Assembly (NCBI GenBank): GCA_025677835.1 | Contig: JAIXMR010000062.1 | Span: forward strand, 62,001 to 126,000 | DNA from: Sporodiniella umbellata | Lineage: Eukaryota; Mucoromycota; Mucoromycetes; Mucorales; Rhizopodaceae | DNA length: 64,000 bases | Direction of reading: 5' to 3' | Shown: positions 45,515 through 57,513 of the stretch, one piece after another | Position numbering within the stretch: the stretch's first letter is position 1 | Layout: each line of letters starts with the position of its first letter | The notes under the pieces: generated by a model | What the model saw: the letters and a program-made list of their open reading frames with translations, nothing else | Told to the model about the DNA's origin: nothing | Database searches by the model: none | Program-made: the position numbers and the translations under genes

Positions 45515-48019
45515 CTTTATACACCCAATCTCTATACATACTCGTTTTTCCCACACCAATTCTTTGGCTTAATCTTCTACTCTTCCCTCCCCCCCCCTCT
45601 TCCCTTTATTTTCTTATCCCCTTCCCCCTTCACTAAGCATGACACTCAAACATAACACATTTCAATAAATATGCATTTTTTAATGACAGTCAAAAACATA
45701 GAACCAAAAAAAAAAAAAAAAAGCTGATCCGACCTGTAGTACAACATGGTAATGATGTACCTCAATGTTATACGTCTTTTTAAAACTCAATTCTGTACTT
45801 TGCAAGGGGCCGTTTACAACCGTGGGGGGCATGACTGAATTGCATGCAAATTGTCCGTGCCACTGGAAAATAATTTAAGCCGCCTGTTTTTTTTTTTTTT
45901 TTTTTTTTGATACGAGGCATTAGATGCCTCGTTTTGTAAGAGTCTCTTTTTTTTTTTTTTTTTTTGGGTTCAATATACCGAAAATAGATGCTTTCTGATA
46001 TAAGCAGCTCCTTATATCCCCTTTAGAAAGATGAGGTCAGAGCTGGTTTCTATCTAAAGAGGGGGCTTATTTTTATTGGCAAAGTAACAATTTATAATCT
46101 TTTCTAGAGATTCCTTTGACTAATTTTTTTTTTTTAATTGTCATTTCTTTTATGTAAGGGATTGTCGCTGGTGTAACTCGTATATAATCCTTTTGTCAGT
46201 TGTCTAAAGGGAGTTGTAAAAAAAAAAAATCTCAACCAAATCAGCCGTGTCAAGTACAGAAAAGATTTTTATTTTTATTTTTTGGGTTTATTGACCAAAG
46301 TACGAGCGTTTTTTATTTTGTAGACTGAGATGAAAATAAAAACGAGTTTACTCTGGTCTTCAATAGTTTTTCGGGGTGCCTTTTTTTTTTTTTAAACTGT
46401 CTGTACACAATTTGTTCTATATAGCTTAAACTACAAGGCGCGTTATTGTTTCTTTTGGAACAACCACATATATTTTGATTGACTGATGAGTCTTTTTTAG
46501 CCTACATACAAGAGAGTTTTATCGCTGGATTCTAAAATCTTCATAACTTCATACTATCGAATTATTTATTACTAATTTTGTGTCAAGAACTGTTCTTTTT
46601 TTTTCTCTTCAGGGTCAGACGACTCTTTTTTGATATTTTATAGGAGCGGGGGGAAGGAACAATCAAGAGGAGCATACAATTTCTTTTTTGGGGTGTTTAT
46701 GAACAAGTAAGATTTGGGGGGAAGGGATGACAAGTTCGAGAGCTTGACAGTTTAACAATCATTTAAAGGTCCTAAAGAGCTTTTTTGTGATACTTTTACT
46801 CAACAGCGCTCACATTGACCTCTTTCTTCCCCCCCCCATTCCTCTCTCTTTCTCCCCCCCTTTTTACTCAGGTCCAGTAACTAGGTCCCAGGCAGTCTAT
46901 CCTGAGGGGTGATATTTATTATTATTATTATTATGATTGATTACTTGAACATACAAAAAAAAAAAAAAGATATATATATATATGTACATATATGTATATA
47001 GCTTTTTTTTTTTTTTTTGATTCCGCAATGCTCTGTACCTTATCTCTATTACATTATTTACTGTTTTTTTAGCAATAGAGATCGATCTTCCGTTGAACTA
47101 AAAAAAGCCACTCAATGCAACCTGTACACACTCAGTTCCGTTTCTTGTATTGTTACTATTGCTACTATTCTTATTATTTTACACAGAAGCGATGTTTAAC
47201 TAAATAGATCGTTCTCTTATTATCTTTTTTATGAAAGGAGCAAACTTTCCCTTTTTTTTTTTTTCTTTTTACTCCTGTTACGCTTTTTGGGCTGAGACTA
47301 CGCATGAGAGTAGGTATTTGCGAGCCTGTGAATGTGTGAGAAAACTAAAAAAAAAAAAAAAAAAAAAAAGTACCAGTGGTGCGGTAATAGATGTAAATGG
47401 GTAAATAAAATATCGTTAGCTTCATCGACATAGCCAGAAATCTCTTGTAATGTGACAATTAATCGATTAGATGCTATAAATGGTATACTTCTTACCACAG
47501 AAAATCAAATCTATTAAAGACATTAAAGTCTTGTTCTTTTTCTTTTATTTTTTATTTTTTTTTGGTAAATACAAACTTGTAAAGAACTATGACTTTATTT
47601 TGAAACTCTTTCAAGTAAAAACAGCAAAAGTGTTTCCAAATATATACAAGATGGTACAACAAACTTAAGGGAATATTGTGTTTTAGTTTTTTTTTTTTGT
47701 AGTGTTTTCACTGTTATTATAATTGACAAGCACAAAAACCCATTTTAAAAAAGTAATACAACGTGTCTGTTTGGTTTCAGTAGAATAGTCAGGTCAGAAA
47801 GCAAGATACAAATTAATTCAATATGTACAGTAACACTTACTCCCTTTATTTATAGATCTACGTCAGTTGAATGCTCTAATATTTACCTTTATATATATAT
47901 ATATACAGAAAGGTGATTAAGCAAATGACATAACACTTCTCCTATCTTTACCATTCTCCTTGTTTGGTTTTTGTTTTTTTGATTCTCTTTACTCAGTATG
48001 TAGCTTAATGACTTGAAAT
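45515..48019. other. Gene desert leading into the inverted repeat
   Basis: 2.5 kb with poly(C), poly(T) and TA tracts. The only structured element seen is a hairpin at 45912-45932. No coding frame has supportable content. Confidence 0.5.
45912..45932. repeat. 9-bp stem, 3-nt loop hairpin between poly(T) tracts
   Basis: ACGAGGCAT, TAG, ATGCCTCGT. It is flanked by T-runs at about 45886-45908 and 45947-45965. Same stem and loop lengths as the hairpin at 16969-16989 but a different sequence. Confidence 0.6.
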
Positions 48020-48417
48020 TGTACTTTATTTCTTATAAACTAACGCTCAGACCCTTCTTTGTTACTCAATTGGTTAATTAAGCACAGATATACTATGTTT
48101 CTTTACAGACATACTTGCCCTTCTTCACAAGGAACAAGAAGTCAATCGTACTATCATTATCGACACAAACACCCACCCACCCCCAAATTGCAAGCCGAGA
48201 CACCGGATGATCAACTGGGAGTATGAGCGTGTGAGAATACACCATCAGACATTGTGCTAAAGAAGTTGAATCTAATTTCTCTTGAATACACTACAACTAT
48301 ATCTCTTCATCACCCCACCCCCTGTTATACATATACATATGCATATATATTTCTCGTTAGTTTATGAATCTATTTGGGAAGAATCGTAAACTTCCAGTAC
48401 TTTATTGTACGGAAAAA

Positions 48418-48460
<43 letters not shown>

Positions 48461-49715
48461 GACCCAAGTGGATATGAAACAAAACAGACCAATAGACTAT
48501 CTGAAATGAATGTCTATGTCAAGACTTTCTTGTTCAGTATAATAGGTCGGGGGAATACTAGGAAAGGTACTAAGCTCATCCTACGTATACTAGTTTTCTT
48601 TTTTTTTTTTTTTTTTTTGAAGTTTCTCAAGCTTTCTGTTAAAATTTATGCTGAACCATGAGTTTCTTGTCATTTGGTTTCTAGTATTCTTCTATCAAAT
48701 AAAAGATGTTGACACATGGTTTTTCTTTCTTTTTTTTTTTGGAGAAGCCCTGATAGTTTACTGTCATTTTGTCTTGCCCATGCCACAGATATATAATTAA
48801 TGTAGCAAAACTGCTATCCTCTTTTTTTTATTTATTTATTTTCTTGTATTCTTTTCATGTTTGACTATATAACTAAACAAGAAATGCCATGTACTTTTCT
48901 TCGTGTAATACATAAACTTGTCATTGAGCATGTGCAAGCAAAAGAAAAAGGAAGTTTGTTATAATACACAAGTAGCACATATTTCGTGTTGTAATCGGTA
49001 GCGCCCGGTAGGGTTCAGATAGGTCTTTTTATTGCTATTGCTGTTATTACTATCGTTTATTGATTTCTTTGTATTACAACATAATCTACTGTCCCTTTTT
49101 TTTTTTTGTGTGTGTGTTTCCCCAAGTGGTTAAGGCGTGTTTTTTTTTCTGGCGGGAGAAAGAGCAAGCAGAAAAAAAAAGAACACACACTACCAAAGAA
49201 GGTGTTCACAAAAAAAAATGAGTCAAATTACCATCGGTTTACTTATACTGTCTTTCAGAACACAAAAAACAAAAAAAAAAACAAAAAGGACTTCAGTACA
49301 CAGACTCTCAAGTCAAAAAAAAAAAAAAAAAAAAAATAGGCGCCTCAATATGTGGCGTTTGAGCTTTGTTTCTTTTTTCTTTTCTTTTTTTTTGAGGGGG
49401 GGCCATACCATCAAGCTAAAGCAAAACCAATCAACTAAGAATAACACAAGAATGCGTGTAGCTCAGCTCTGTTTTTTTTTTTTTTTTTTTTTTTTAGATG
49501 ACTAGCACTGTTACTGTTACTGTTGCTGTTACTACAGCTGCCACCACTTCGTTTTGGATAACTTACAAATTGCATCACAAATACAAAAAGGAAGGCAAGA
49601 AATGCTTGTTTGTTTGTTATAGTTTACTCCGCTTGCTTAGAAGAAAGCTTAAAAAAATATCACAAGTACAAGATGTACATACAGGAAGAAAGCCCAGTCA
49701 GCGTCTAACTACAAA
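48020..49715 (+). repeat. Left arm of a large inverted repeat (about 1.7 kb)
   Basis: This arm is nearly identical to the reverse complement of 51335-53012. I compared it segment by segment. Differences seen are almost all homopolymer lengths (for example A39 at 48420-48458 versus 24 in the other arm; T20 versus 19 near 48599-48618) plus a base substitution at 48964/52084. Outer edge: the shared sequence begins TGTACTTTATTTC. Inner edge: it ends CTAACTACAAA. The frames inside (for example 49498-49725) have no known domain. No matching target-site duplication flanks it. Confidence 0.95.
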
Positions 49716-51334
49716 TCAAAATTGAAGCAAAAGACACTACAGTACTACTTTTATTTAAATGCCGCTGATACTATATTATTTGAATATTACCAACATTAGT
49801 GCTTTCAAGCGAGCAATGTTTCAAATAGTGTACTATAAAGTTAGATAATATATAACAATTTTTGTTGTCTTATATTTTATACATACAAGTCCTGCGGCAA
49901 ACATTATTCGTGTTTGTACAAATAATTCTTGCCCCCTCATTTGCTCTTTTAGTATGAGTAAATAGATAACTGTCTAGATATGTTTTCAAAAGGCTTTACA
50001 TGATTTCAATTATAAAAGAGCATCACCATTTCTAACTAAAGCATCAAAGGTAGTCCAATTTTAAAATGAGAACAGTTTTACAGGTAAATGCCCGCGATTT
50101 ACAGAGTAAGATCATTTTTTAAAACACACGCACACAAAGCTTTGTAGCCATTAATCGTGGCATCTTAGATATCTTTTATATTGAAGCTTACTAATACTCG
50201 AATTCTACTGGAAGCTCAATTTAAGAAATAGGGTACATCAATAGAATCGTGTATTCAAACAATGCGCCATAAAAAAAGCAAAAAGAAAATTAAGTTTTTT
50301 TTTGTGTACTTGGTCAAAGTTTTGAAATACAAAACAAAAGCTTGTAAAGCGTATAACAAAAACGAAGCCCAAGAAGCTTATAAAAAATTTGCAAAATCGA
50401 TACCAGTTTCACTTAAGCATTCATAGGCGTTACCGATTTATATTTTCAATAAATATACACAACAGACAGGATATTCAAGTGCTTCATTGTGCTCTTGGTT
50501 TGACAAGCCTTTTTTTTTTGTTTAAGCTGAACGTTGAAAGAATGGTTGTATAGCTAAAATCTATTAAATCACATAAACAAGTCTAAAATAGCACATTTTA
50601 AGCAGTTGCTAATTATACATGTATCTGACCAAATGACTATAAAACAGACAAAAACCGTTTTAATAAAAGATTCAAACATTCTAATACGCAAGCTGTTAAC
50701 AAGAAAACTGATGATTTGAAATGTGCTCATACATACTAAACACAAACGAAAGAGCAACTCTGCCTAATATTGTAAAGCTCAATGGCAAAATTCATAGCCA
50801 CGCGCTATACCGTTTTAAGACCAATCAATAATGAGACAAAAAAAAACTAGTATCTGAGATTTATAAGAAAAATTAAAGAATATATATTGGGCCGCTTCAA
50901 AAAGCATATCATGTAGCACAGTTTGTCTAGAACAAGTCTCTGAGAGGACACGTAAGATAGTAAGAGAATCAAACGTTAAACTATTCTAAAGAGCAATAAC
51001 TCTAAACAAGAGTCTGTATAGAGCAGCATTTTTGTTTTTCGACTGTATCAACAATAAACGTAGTAGGTTTAGTATCCCTAAAGAATGACACAATCCTTCT
51101 GAATACTTTTTAGGAAAATGTGTATTTGCTTCTTTTCTGGCGCTTTTTTTTTGTAACAAACCAAAAGTCGCCTGGTTAACAGTACTAAAGAAATCAAGCG
51201 CTATTTATTTATAAGGGCGTTGCTAGAATAACGAGGGGTTCTACTGATTTGATATACTTACTGATAAAATGGGAAAGTTTGCAAACCCAGCTAACGGGTT
51301 CACAAAGGCGCCAACTGGAATACGTAAATCTTAG
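49716..51334. other. Spacer between the inverted repeat arms
   Basis: 1,619 bp, unique in this window, AT-rich, with no open frame above 62 codons and no RNA gene recognised. Confidence 0.7.
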
Positions 51335-53012
51335 TTTGTAGTTAGACGCTGACTGGGCTTTCTTCCTGTATGTACATCTTGTACTTGTGATATTTTTTTA
51401 AGCTTTCTTCTAAGCAAGCGGAGTAAACTATAACAAACAAACAAGCATTTCTTGCCTTCCTTTTTGTATTTGTGATGCAATTTGTAAGTTATCCAAAACG
51501 AAGTGGTGGCAGCTGTAGTAACAGCAACAGTAACAGTAACAGTGCTAGTCATCTAAAAAAAAAAAAAAAAAAAAAAACAGAGCTGAGCTACACGCATTCT
51601 TGTGTTATTCTTAGTTGATTGGTTTTGCTTTAGCTTGATGGTATGGCCCCCCCTCAAAAAAAAAGAAAAGAAAAAAGAAACAAAGCTCAAACGCCACATA
51701 TTGAGGCGCCTATTTTTTTTTTTTTTTTTTTTTTGACTTGAGAGTCTGTGTACTGAAGTCCTTTTTGTTTTTTTTTTGTTTTTTGTGTTCTGAAAGACAG
51801 TATAAGTAAACCGATGGTAATTTGACTCATTTTTTTTTGTGAACACCTTCTTTGGTAGTGTGTGTTCTTTTTTTTTCTGCTTGCTCTTTCTCCCGCCAGA
51901 AAAAAAAACACGCCTTAACCACTTGGGGAAACACACACACAAAAAAAAAAAAGGGACAGTAGATTATGTTGTAATACAAAGAAATCAATAAACGATAGTA
52001 ATAACAGCAATAGCAATAAAAAGACCTATCTGAACCCTACCGGGCGCTACCGATTACAACACGAAATATGTGCTACTTGTGTACTATAACAAACTTCCTT
52101 TTTCTTTTGCTTGCACATGCTCAATGACAAGTTTATGTATTACACGAAGAAAAGTACATGGCATTTCTTGTTTAGTTATATAGTCAAACATGAAAAGAAT
52201 ACAAGAAAATAAATAAATAAAAAAAAGAGGATAGCAGTTTTGCTACATTAATTATATATCTGTGGCATGGGCAAGACAAAATAACAGTAAACTATCAGGG
52301 CTTCTCCAAAAAAAAAAAGAAAGAAAAACCATGTGTCAACATCTTTTATTTGATAGAAGAATACTAGAAACCAAATGACAAGAAACTCATGGTTCAGCAT
52401 AAATTTTAACAGAAAGCTTGAGAAACTTCAAAAAAAAAAAAAAAAAAAGAAAACTAGTATACGTAGGATGAGCTTAGTACCTTTCCTAGTATTCCCCCGA
52501 CCTATTATACTGAACAAGAAAGTCTTGACATAGACATTCATTTCAGATAGTCTATTGGTCTGTTTTGTTTCATATCCACTTGGGTCACTTTTTTTTTTTT
52601 TTTTTTTTTTTTAGTTTTTCCGTACAATAAAGTACTGGAAGTTTACGATTCTTCCCAAATAGATTCATAAACTAACGAGAAATATATATGCATATGTATA
52701 TGTATAACAGGGGGTGGGGTGATGAAGAGATATAGTTGTAGTGTATTCAAGAGAAATTAGATTCAACTTCTTTAGCACAATGTCTGATGGTGTATTCTCA
52801 CACGCTCATACTCCCAGTTGATCATCCGGTGTCTCGGCTTGCAATTTGGGGGTGGGTGGGTGTTTGTGTCGATAATGATAGTACGATTGACTTCTTGTTC
52901 CTTGTGAAGAAGGGCAAGTATGTCTGTAAAGAAACATAGTATATCTGTGCTTAATTAACCAATTGAGTAACAAAGAAGGGTCTGAGCGTTAGTTTATAAG
53001 AAATAAAGTACA
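51335..53012 (-). repeat. Right arm of the large inverted repeat (about 1.7 kb)
   Basis: Inverted copy of 48020-49715 (1,678 versus 1,696 bp). The 18-bp length difference is explained mainly by one poly(A) tract. The arm stops at the first bases of a sequence that resembles the terminal repeat of a TA-inserting transposon (53011 onward). Confidence 0.95.
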
Positions 53013-53440
53013 GTGGCACTCTTATAATGTTATCCACTTGATATAATAGGTAGAGTTCTGAATAAACGGTAAAGCAGTGTTGTCTATAGAAGTTATTTTA
53101 TCTTACTATACCAAGCTAGATTGTTCTTTTGGGCAAAAACGATCTATTTTTTCATTATTATATGTAGTGTCCTGAGATGATAAAATGAAGCAATACCAGT
53201 AACATCTTACTCTGTTCTTGCTGATTCTAAAGACCTCTATACTGTACCCAAACGAATCGAAGCTTTTTCTAGTTTGTCCCAAAAAATCGATTATTTTTTT
53301 GCTAAACTTTTTAACTTTTGGCTTTGTACTTGCTCTACTGTCTATGAAAATGCAATCCAACACTTTGTAGCTGTGCTATTTGTAATTCTAAATTACTAGT
53401 GATCATTTCACTTCCTCGTCATAAGAGTGTTTTTACAGTG
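53011..53440. mobile_element. Candidate non-autonomous TA-inserting element (pogo-like ends)
   Basis: The left end, directly after TA, reads CAGTGGCACTCTTATAATG. The right end, read on the other strand, is CACTGTAAAAACACTCTTATGACG. They share CACTCTTAT and a similar CAxTG terminus, so they form an imperfect terminal inverted repeat about 430 bp apart. A coding-like frame of about 65 codons (53186-53392) lies between but matches nothing I know. Whether this is a MITE is uncertain. Confidence 0.35.
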
Positions 53441-53541
53441 AGGTATATAGTCACTAACACCATAATGATAACATTTTCTCAAAGTGTCTTTAAAGACTGC
53501 ATGTTTAATAGAGTGTTTATTTTTTGTTACAGAAAATTACA

Positions 53542-54009
53542 CTAGTAGAGAACAAAACTAGTCCATCCCATCTCACGATCTTCCCATTCAAAACCATGAA
53601 GCTGTATAACAATGCCTGAATCTCTTTGTGAGTCAAAACAATATTCTATCCAGCAAGGTGTGCCAGTTTGTCTTCCGCCGCCTTTCTTGTCAGGCTCTCC
53701 TAATAATGAGACAATTTGGTGTCCTAGCATGTCGCTTTGTAGACCACAAGGCATGTTCTGTTGGAAAGGTAGATATCCGTCACGGGTTTGTGAATTGTAA
53801 ACGTCAATTGAATCTAAAATCAATTCATCACTCTCATGAACAATAAAGCCTAATGATATCCCTAAAGATTTGTAGGCATGGTAAATGTATTTGGAAACTT
53901 TTTTCACTGTAGGGGGAACGTCTGTTTTCAGGTAAGACACAATATCCGCCGATTTGGGGGATTGTCCGAGTAACGTGTAAAGTGGGTGGGTGGGGGCTGC
54001 AATTGTCAT
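53542..54009 (-). CDS. Conserved-looking small protein of unknown function (155 aa)
   Basis: Intronless frame with ATG at 54009. Family not named with confidence. The sequence looks folded and conserved: HPLYTLLGQSPKSADIVSYL, VKKVSKYIYHAYKSLGISLGF, LILDSIDVYN, then MPCGLQSDMLGHQIVSLLG followed by EPDKKGGGRQTG and CWIEYCFDSQRDSGIVIQLH. The LGEPDKKGGG turn and the alternating strands suggest a compact alpha/beta domain. No signal peptide or membrane helix. Intragenomic neighbours give no functional hint: the inverted repeat lies on one side and the FAR1-like gene on the other. Confidence 0.75.
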   Translation of the reverse strand: MTIAAPTHPLYTLLGQSPKSADIVSYLKTDVPPTVKKVSKYIYHAYKSLGISLGFIVHESDELILDSIDVYNSQTRDGYLPFQQNMPCGLQSDMLGHQIVSLLGEPDKKGGGRQTGTPCWIEYCFDSQRDSGIVIQLHGFEWEDREMGWTSFVLY

Positions 54010-55385
54010 TCAATCAGGGCAAAAAGCACGGTAGCTTTATGACTTGTTTTATCTTATTTTAGCGGAGCGTCAACAGCAAAACATTTTTTTTGTCAACAAG
54101 TACTCTGTATACTATCTCAAGGCTTCAGCAAAAAGTAATACTAGCTTTTTCTATCAGAATAACTCTGCTGTTCTGGTTTTTTTTCGCTTTGAGAGAAGGA
54201 ACAAAAGTGAGCTTTTTTAAAGGATACAAAGAGTCGTTAGAAAAATGGATCAGATAAACGGTATTGTCTGTTTACATTACCAATTTGGCTATAAAGAAAG
54301 CCCCTTTTATCCTTTTCAGTATATATATGTACATATATACTTAAAGTGAAAAAAAAAAGCGTAGGTATTGCGTCTCTTGATTCGAAAAAAAAAGAGAGAA
54401 AAAGCGGGTAAGATGAGCGAGGTCATGCATGTATAAAAAAGGATGGCCTTCTCTTTCTAAACTGCTTATATATAGGTTTTGTACGCCAGTGAGAAGCTAA
54501 TGACGAAAGAACACTACTCATGTTTTCATGAGGGATATATCTTTGAGAAGGGGTAATACTTATACTTGACAAAAACGTATTAAAGAAGTAATAACAAGAG
54601 AATGCTAAGTAAAAGTACTGTGTTTCTCAAAAAGAGAGAAGCTACAGAAGACACACGTGATACGGTGAAAGCAACATGAATTTCGCTTTGCTTTTCTTAA
54701 GCGGTCAAAGCTTTAAAGCGTACTGGTGCTGGGGATGGAGGAGGGGGCAGTTTAGAGCTCGGTGGTACAATATACTTAACTCACTAACGTTATTATTGGA
54801 GAGGTTTCAAATATAAACGAAAAGATAGTTCAAGACTTACAACAGGAAGCACAGACGTAGTGATAAATTATTTTTTCTTCTTTCCCTCTTCCTTTCCGTT
54901 GTTTTTTATTACTACATATTTGACCAAAAGAACATCTTGAAAAAAAAAACGGCTTTGTCGAAAAGGCAAAAAAAAAAAAAAAACAATAGACTACGGCTAC
55001 TCTGAATTGGATAGATTTACGAAAAGTATTTCCAAGCATAAGGAACAGCCTCAGTGCGTTTTTGACACCCATATTACTAGTATCACTACGTGAGTAAAAA
55101 TAGATACACATTTTTTAGAGTTGTATTGCAGACGCTTATTTAGAGGCGTTTTTAAAGAAGGCCGTACTAATACGATGTGCGTATCCTTTGGATACTGTAT
55201 CAGCGTTCGTTTTTTTTTAAGATATCACAGTGTGTATAGTCAGATAAAATAGCTTTTATTTAGCATAGTCTTGTAGTGGAGATTTACTTGGGACCCAACA
55301 ACCATACCTCATTTTCAATTGTTTTGCGAAAATCTAAACATCTAGAATCCCATCCTTTCTGATTGTGTTTAATTGCATCATACCA
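54010..55385. other. Intergenic, upstream of the FAR1-like gene
   Basis: 1.4 kb with no supported gene. The minus frame 54830-55111 is Phe-rich and low complexity. This is also the 5' side of the divergent 53542-54009 gene. Confidence 0.45.
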
Positions 55386-57513
55386 ATGTCGAATCAAACA
55401 AGTGAAGCAAGCTCAAGTAGTATGTCACATCAATTTATTTCGCATGAAAAACAAGAGGAACAAACTTTGTTTGTAAATATAAAAAGTTTTCAACACTGCC
55501 GGATTTAAACAATTGTACTAACTGAGACTATTGTTTTTTATCTGCTTTTATACTCTAAAAACACTCTTGTAGCTTGAGCCATTTTATGATCTTTTGACAG
55601 GGAAGACTTTTGCAGAAAGCAAGACAGCTATCGAATACTGTAGAGAGTTGTGTGCAGAATACGGTTTTACAGTCAAGCAAGAAGCAAGTACACATAAAGT
55701 AAACCACATAAACAATCATCTTGAAAATCCAAAAAAATCAGACTACTCACTTTATTTTTTTTTTTTTACCTTTATCCGTTTCTTTTTATTTTATATATAT
55801 TTCTCTATATATTCTTAAACTTTCGCACAGAATATCTACGTGTACTGTTCACGAGAAGGACTACCTGATTCTCTGCGTAACCCAAAATCAAACCCTCAGC
55901 GCAAAAGACCATCAAAAAGATGCGATTGTAGATGGAGAGTTGTACTGTACATAAGTGGCGGACTTTGGGAATTTCGAAAATCACTAAATCCTGCAGCAGG
56001 AAAACACAATCATGAGCTGATGGACCCCGAAGAGATTGAACGCAATTGGCCTAAAGATGTTATCGATTATATATGCGAACTCGCTCGTCTGCGCATGGCA
56101 ACTCAGGAAATCAGAACGCGAGTACAAGCTCAGTTTCCGGATATTCACTGGAATGAACGCCGCTTTTATAATCGACTTTCCGAAGAGCGACAGAAAATCA
56201 AACAAAGAGACGCTACTGAGAGAACACGCGAGCTATTTCAAATTTGGAGCAAGATATGTACACTGGCAGCAGGAAGCGGTGAGCTATCTCAGTTTGTAAA
56301 AGCTGAGCTTAGCGACTTACACCAGACCCTTATTCAAACAACACAAGTGGATAATTCAACACTTCCTGATCCTGCTGTATTTAGTGACGATAGCACGGAA
56401 AACAAACTTGAAGTAGCGGGTGTGGAGGATGGCACTTGTACTCCCAGTGCACGCCAGTTGTCAAAACAAAACATTAGCAATGTTCCCAAAGGTTTCATAC
56501 AAGTGGAGGTTCCTAGACAAACATACTATATAAAATCTCAAACTCAGCGCCCAGTTCTAGAAGAAAGGCTGCCACGAGGTCAGAAAAGAGGTAGAGGGCT
56601 AGAGGATAATGGTATGACAACACCTGAGCCTACCCAAAAGCCGTTGAAAAAAGGGAAAAACAAACAACCATCTTTATTGCCCAATGAGGGACCACATCAA
56701 GAAAACACCTTTCAATGTAGGGGCCCTTATTCTGATAGTAGGTCAAAAGCATCACCAAATCCTCCAAGAATCAACACAGCTCCTATTATGAGAACTAATC
56801 CTTCCGCTCACTCTTCCAATCACCGCCAAAGCTCTCAATTGCAGCCAACCTCACTTGTGTACGCCTACGATAGCAACAGCATGTCTTTAGGATCACCACT
56901 TTCAGGATATGTACATACTTCGTTCTCAAATCCGTACCATATGAGCGCACCCCACAATCCACCTTCATTTGGCGAAAATGAAATGCAGTTTCAATTCGAT
57001 CCTTCTCAAACACCAATTGTACGCACCAATAGTCAGGCAAGCAATGCAAATAGCAATACTAACAGTGTGTCAGCTATCAACACAAATATGCAGCCTCACT
57101 CTATATCTAGTAAATTACCTCTTCTTCATTCAAGCTACCATCAGCAACAACCACAAACAACTCAAAATACACCCCAGCCCATCCCTGAAGCGAAAAACAA
57201 TCAGATGAGTGCAAAGACACAATGCATTTATTCGATGAACCCGTCGCCTATCATCTCCAACTCAAACATCAAACAAAATATGAATCAAATATCTACTTAC
57301 GATACTGTAACGCACAGGGGCTCTGTATCTGCCTCTTCGGTTGAAGATCAGCAACATCCAAGTGACTATAGCAATTCGGTATATCTACAGCAAAGCCATC
57401 GTCGTCAAGACGGGGGCATTATGCCAGTCTACAACCGAAAGTCATCACAAGCTCAACCCCCAAAAAACGATAACCATAGAGCAAATGTTGATCTTTCGTT
57501 ACAAAAGCAGTAG
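55386..57513 (+). CDS. FAR1-like zinc-binding DNA-binding protein with long Gln/Asn/Ser-rich tail
   Basis: Exons 55386-55472, 55573-55698 and 55831-57513; 631 aa. The N-terminal domain (about 30-135) has the FAR1/WRKY-GCM1 layout: TFAESKTAIEYCRELCAEYG, then NIYVYCSREG, KRCDCRWRV, LWEFRKSLN and the HNHEL end, i.e. C-x(n)-C...H-x-H zinc ligands. A helical region follows (WPKDVIDYICELARLRMATQ, ERRFYNRLSEERQKI, to about 230). Then comes a low-complexity Ser/Asn/Gln/Pro-rich tail with KRGRG and KPLKKGKNK nuclear-signal-like clusters. FAR1 domains come from Mutator-like transposases; no transposase core is present here, so it looks like a domesticated regulator. Targets unknown. Confidence 0.82.

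Noticed and set aside
45299..45655. Long frames rich in His-Thr, Tyr, Leu, Asn or Ile on both strands
   Set aside because: They are translations of the (CA)n and (ATT)n microsatellites.
48985..49035. GC-rich island with GGTTCAGAT, B-box-like, followed by T5
   Set aside because: No matching A-box at the proper distance and no cloverleaf or SRP Alu fold could be drawn.
49118..49142. A-box-like sequence AGTGGTTAAGGCG in both arms of the inverted repeat
   Set aside because: It resembles a tRNA-Ser/Leu D-arm, but no anticodon arm or B-box follows before the poly(T) run, so no RNA gene is called.
49106..49505. Frames in the inverted repeat arms (Lys- and Phe-rich)
   Set aside because: Composition follows the homopolymers and no domain is visible; they appear in both arms only because the DNA is duplicated.
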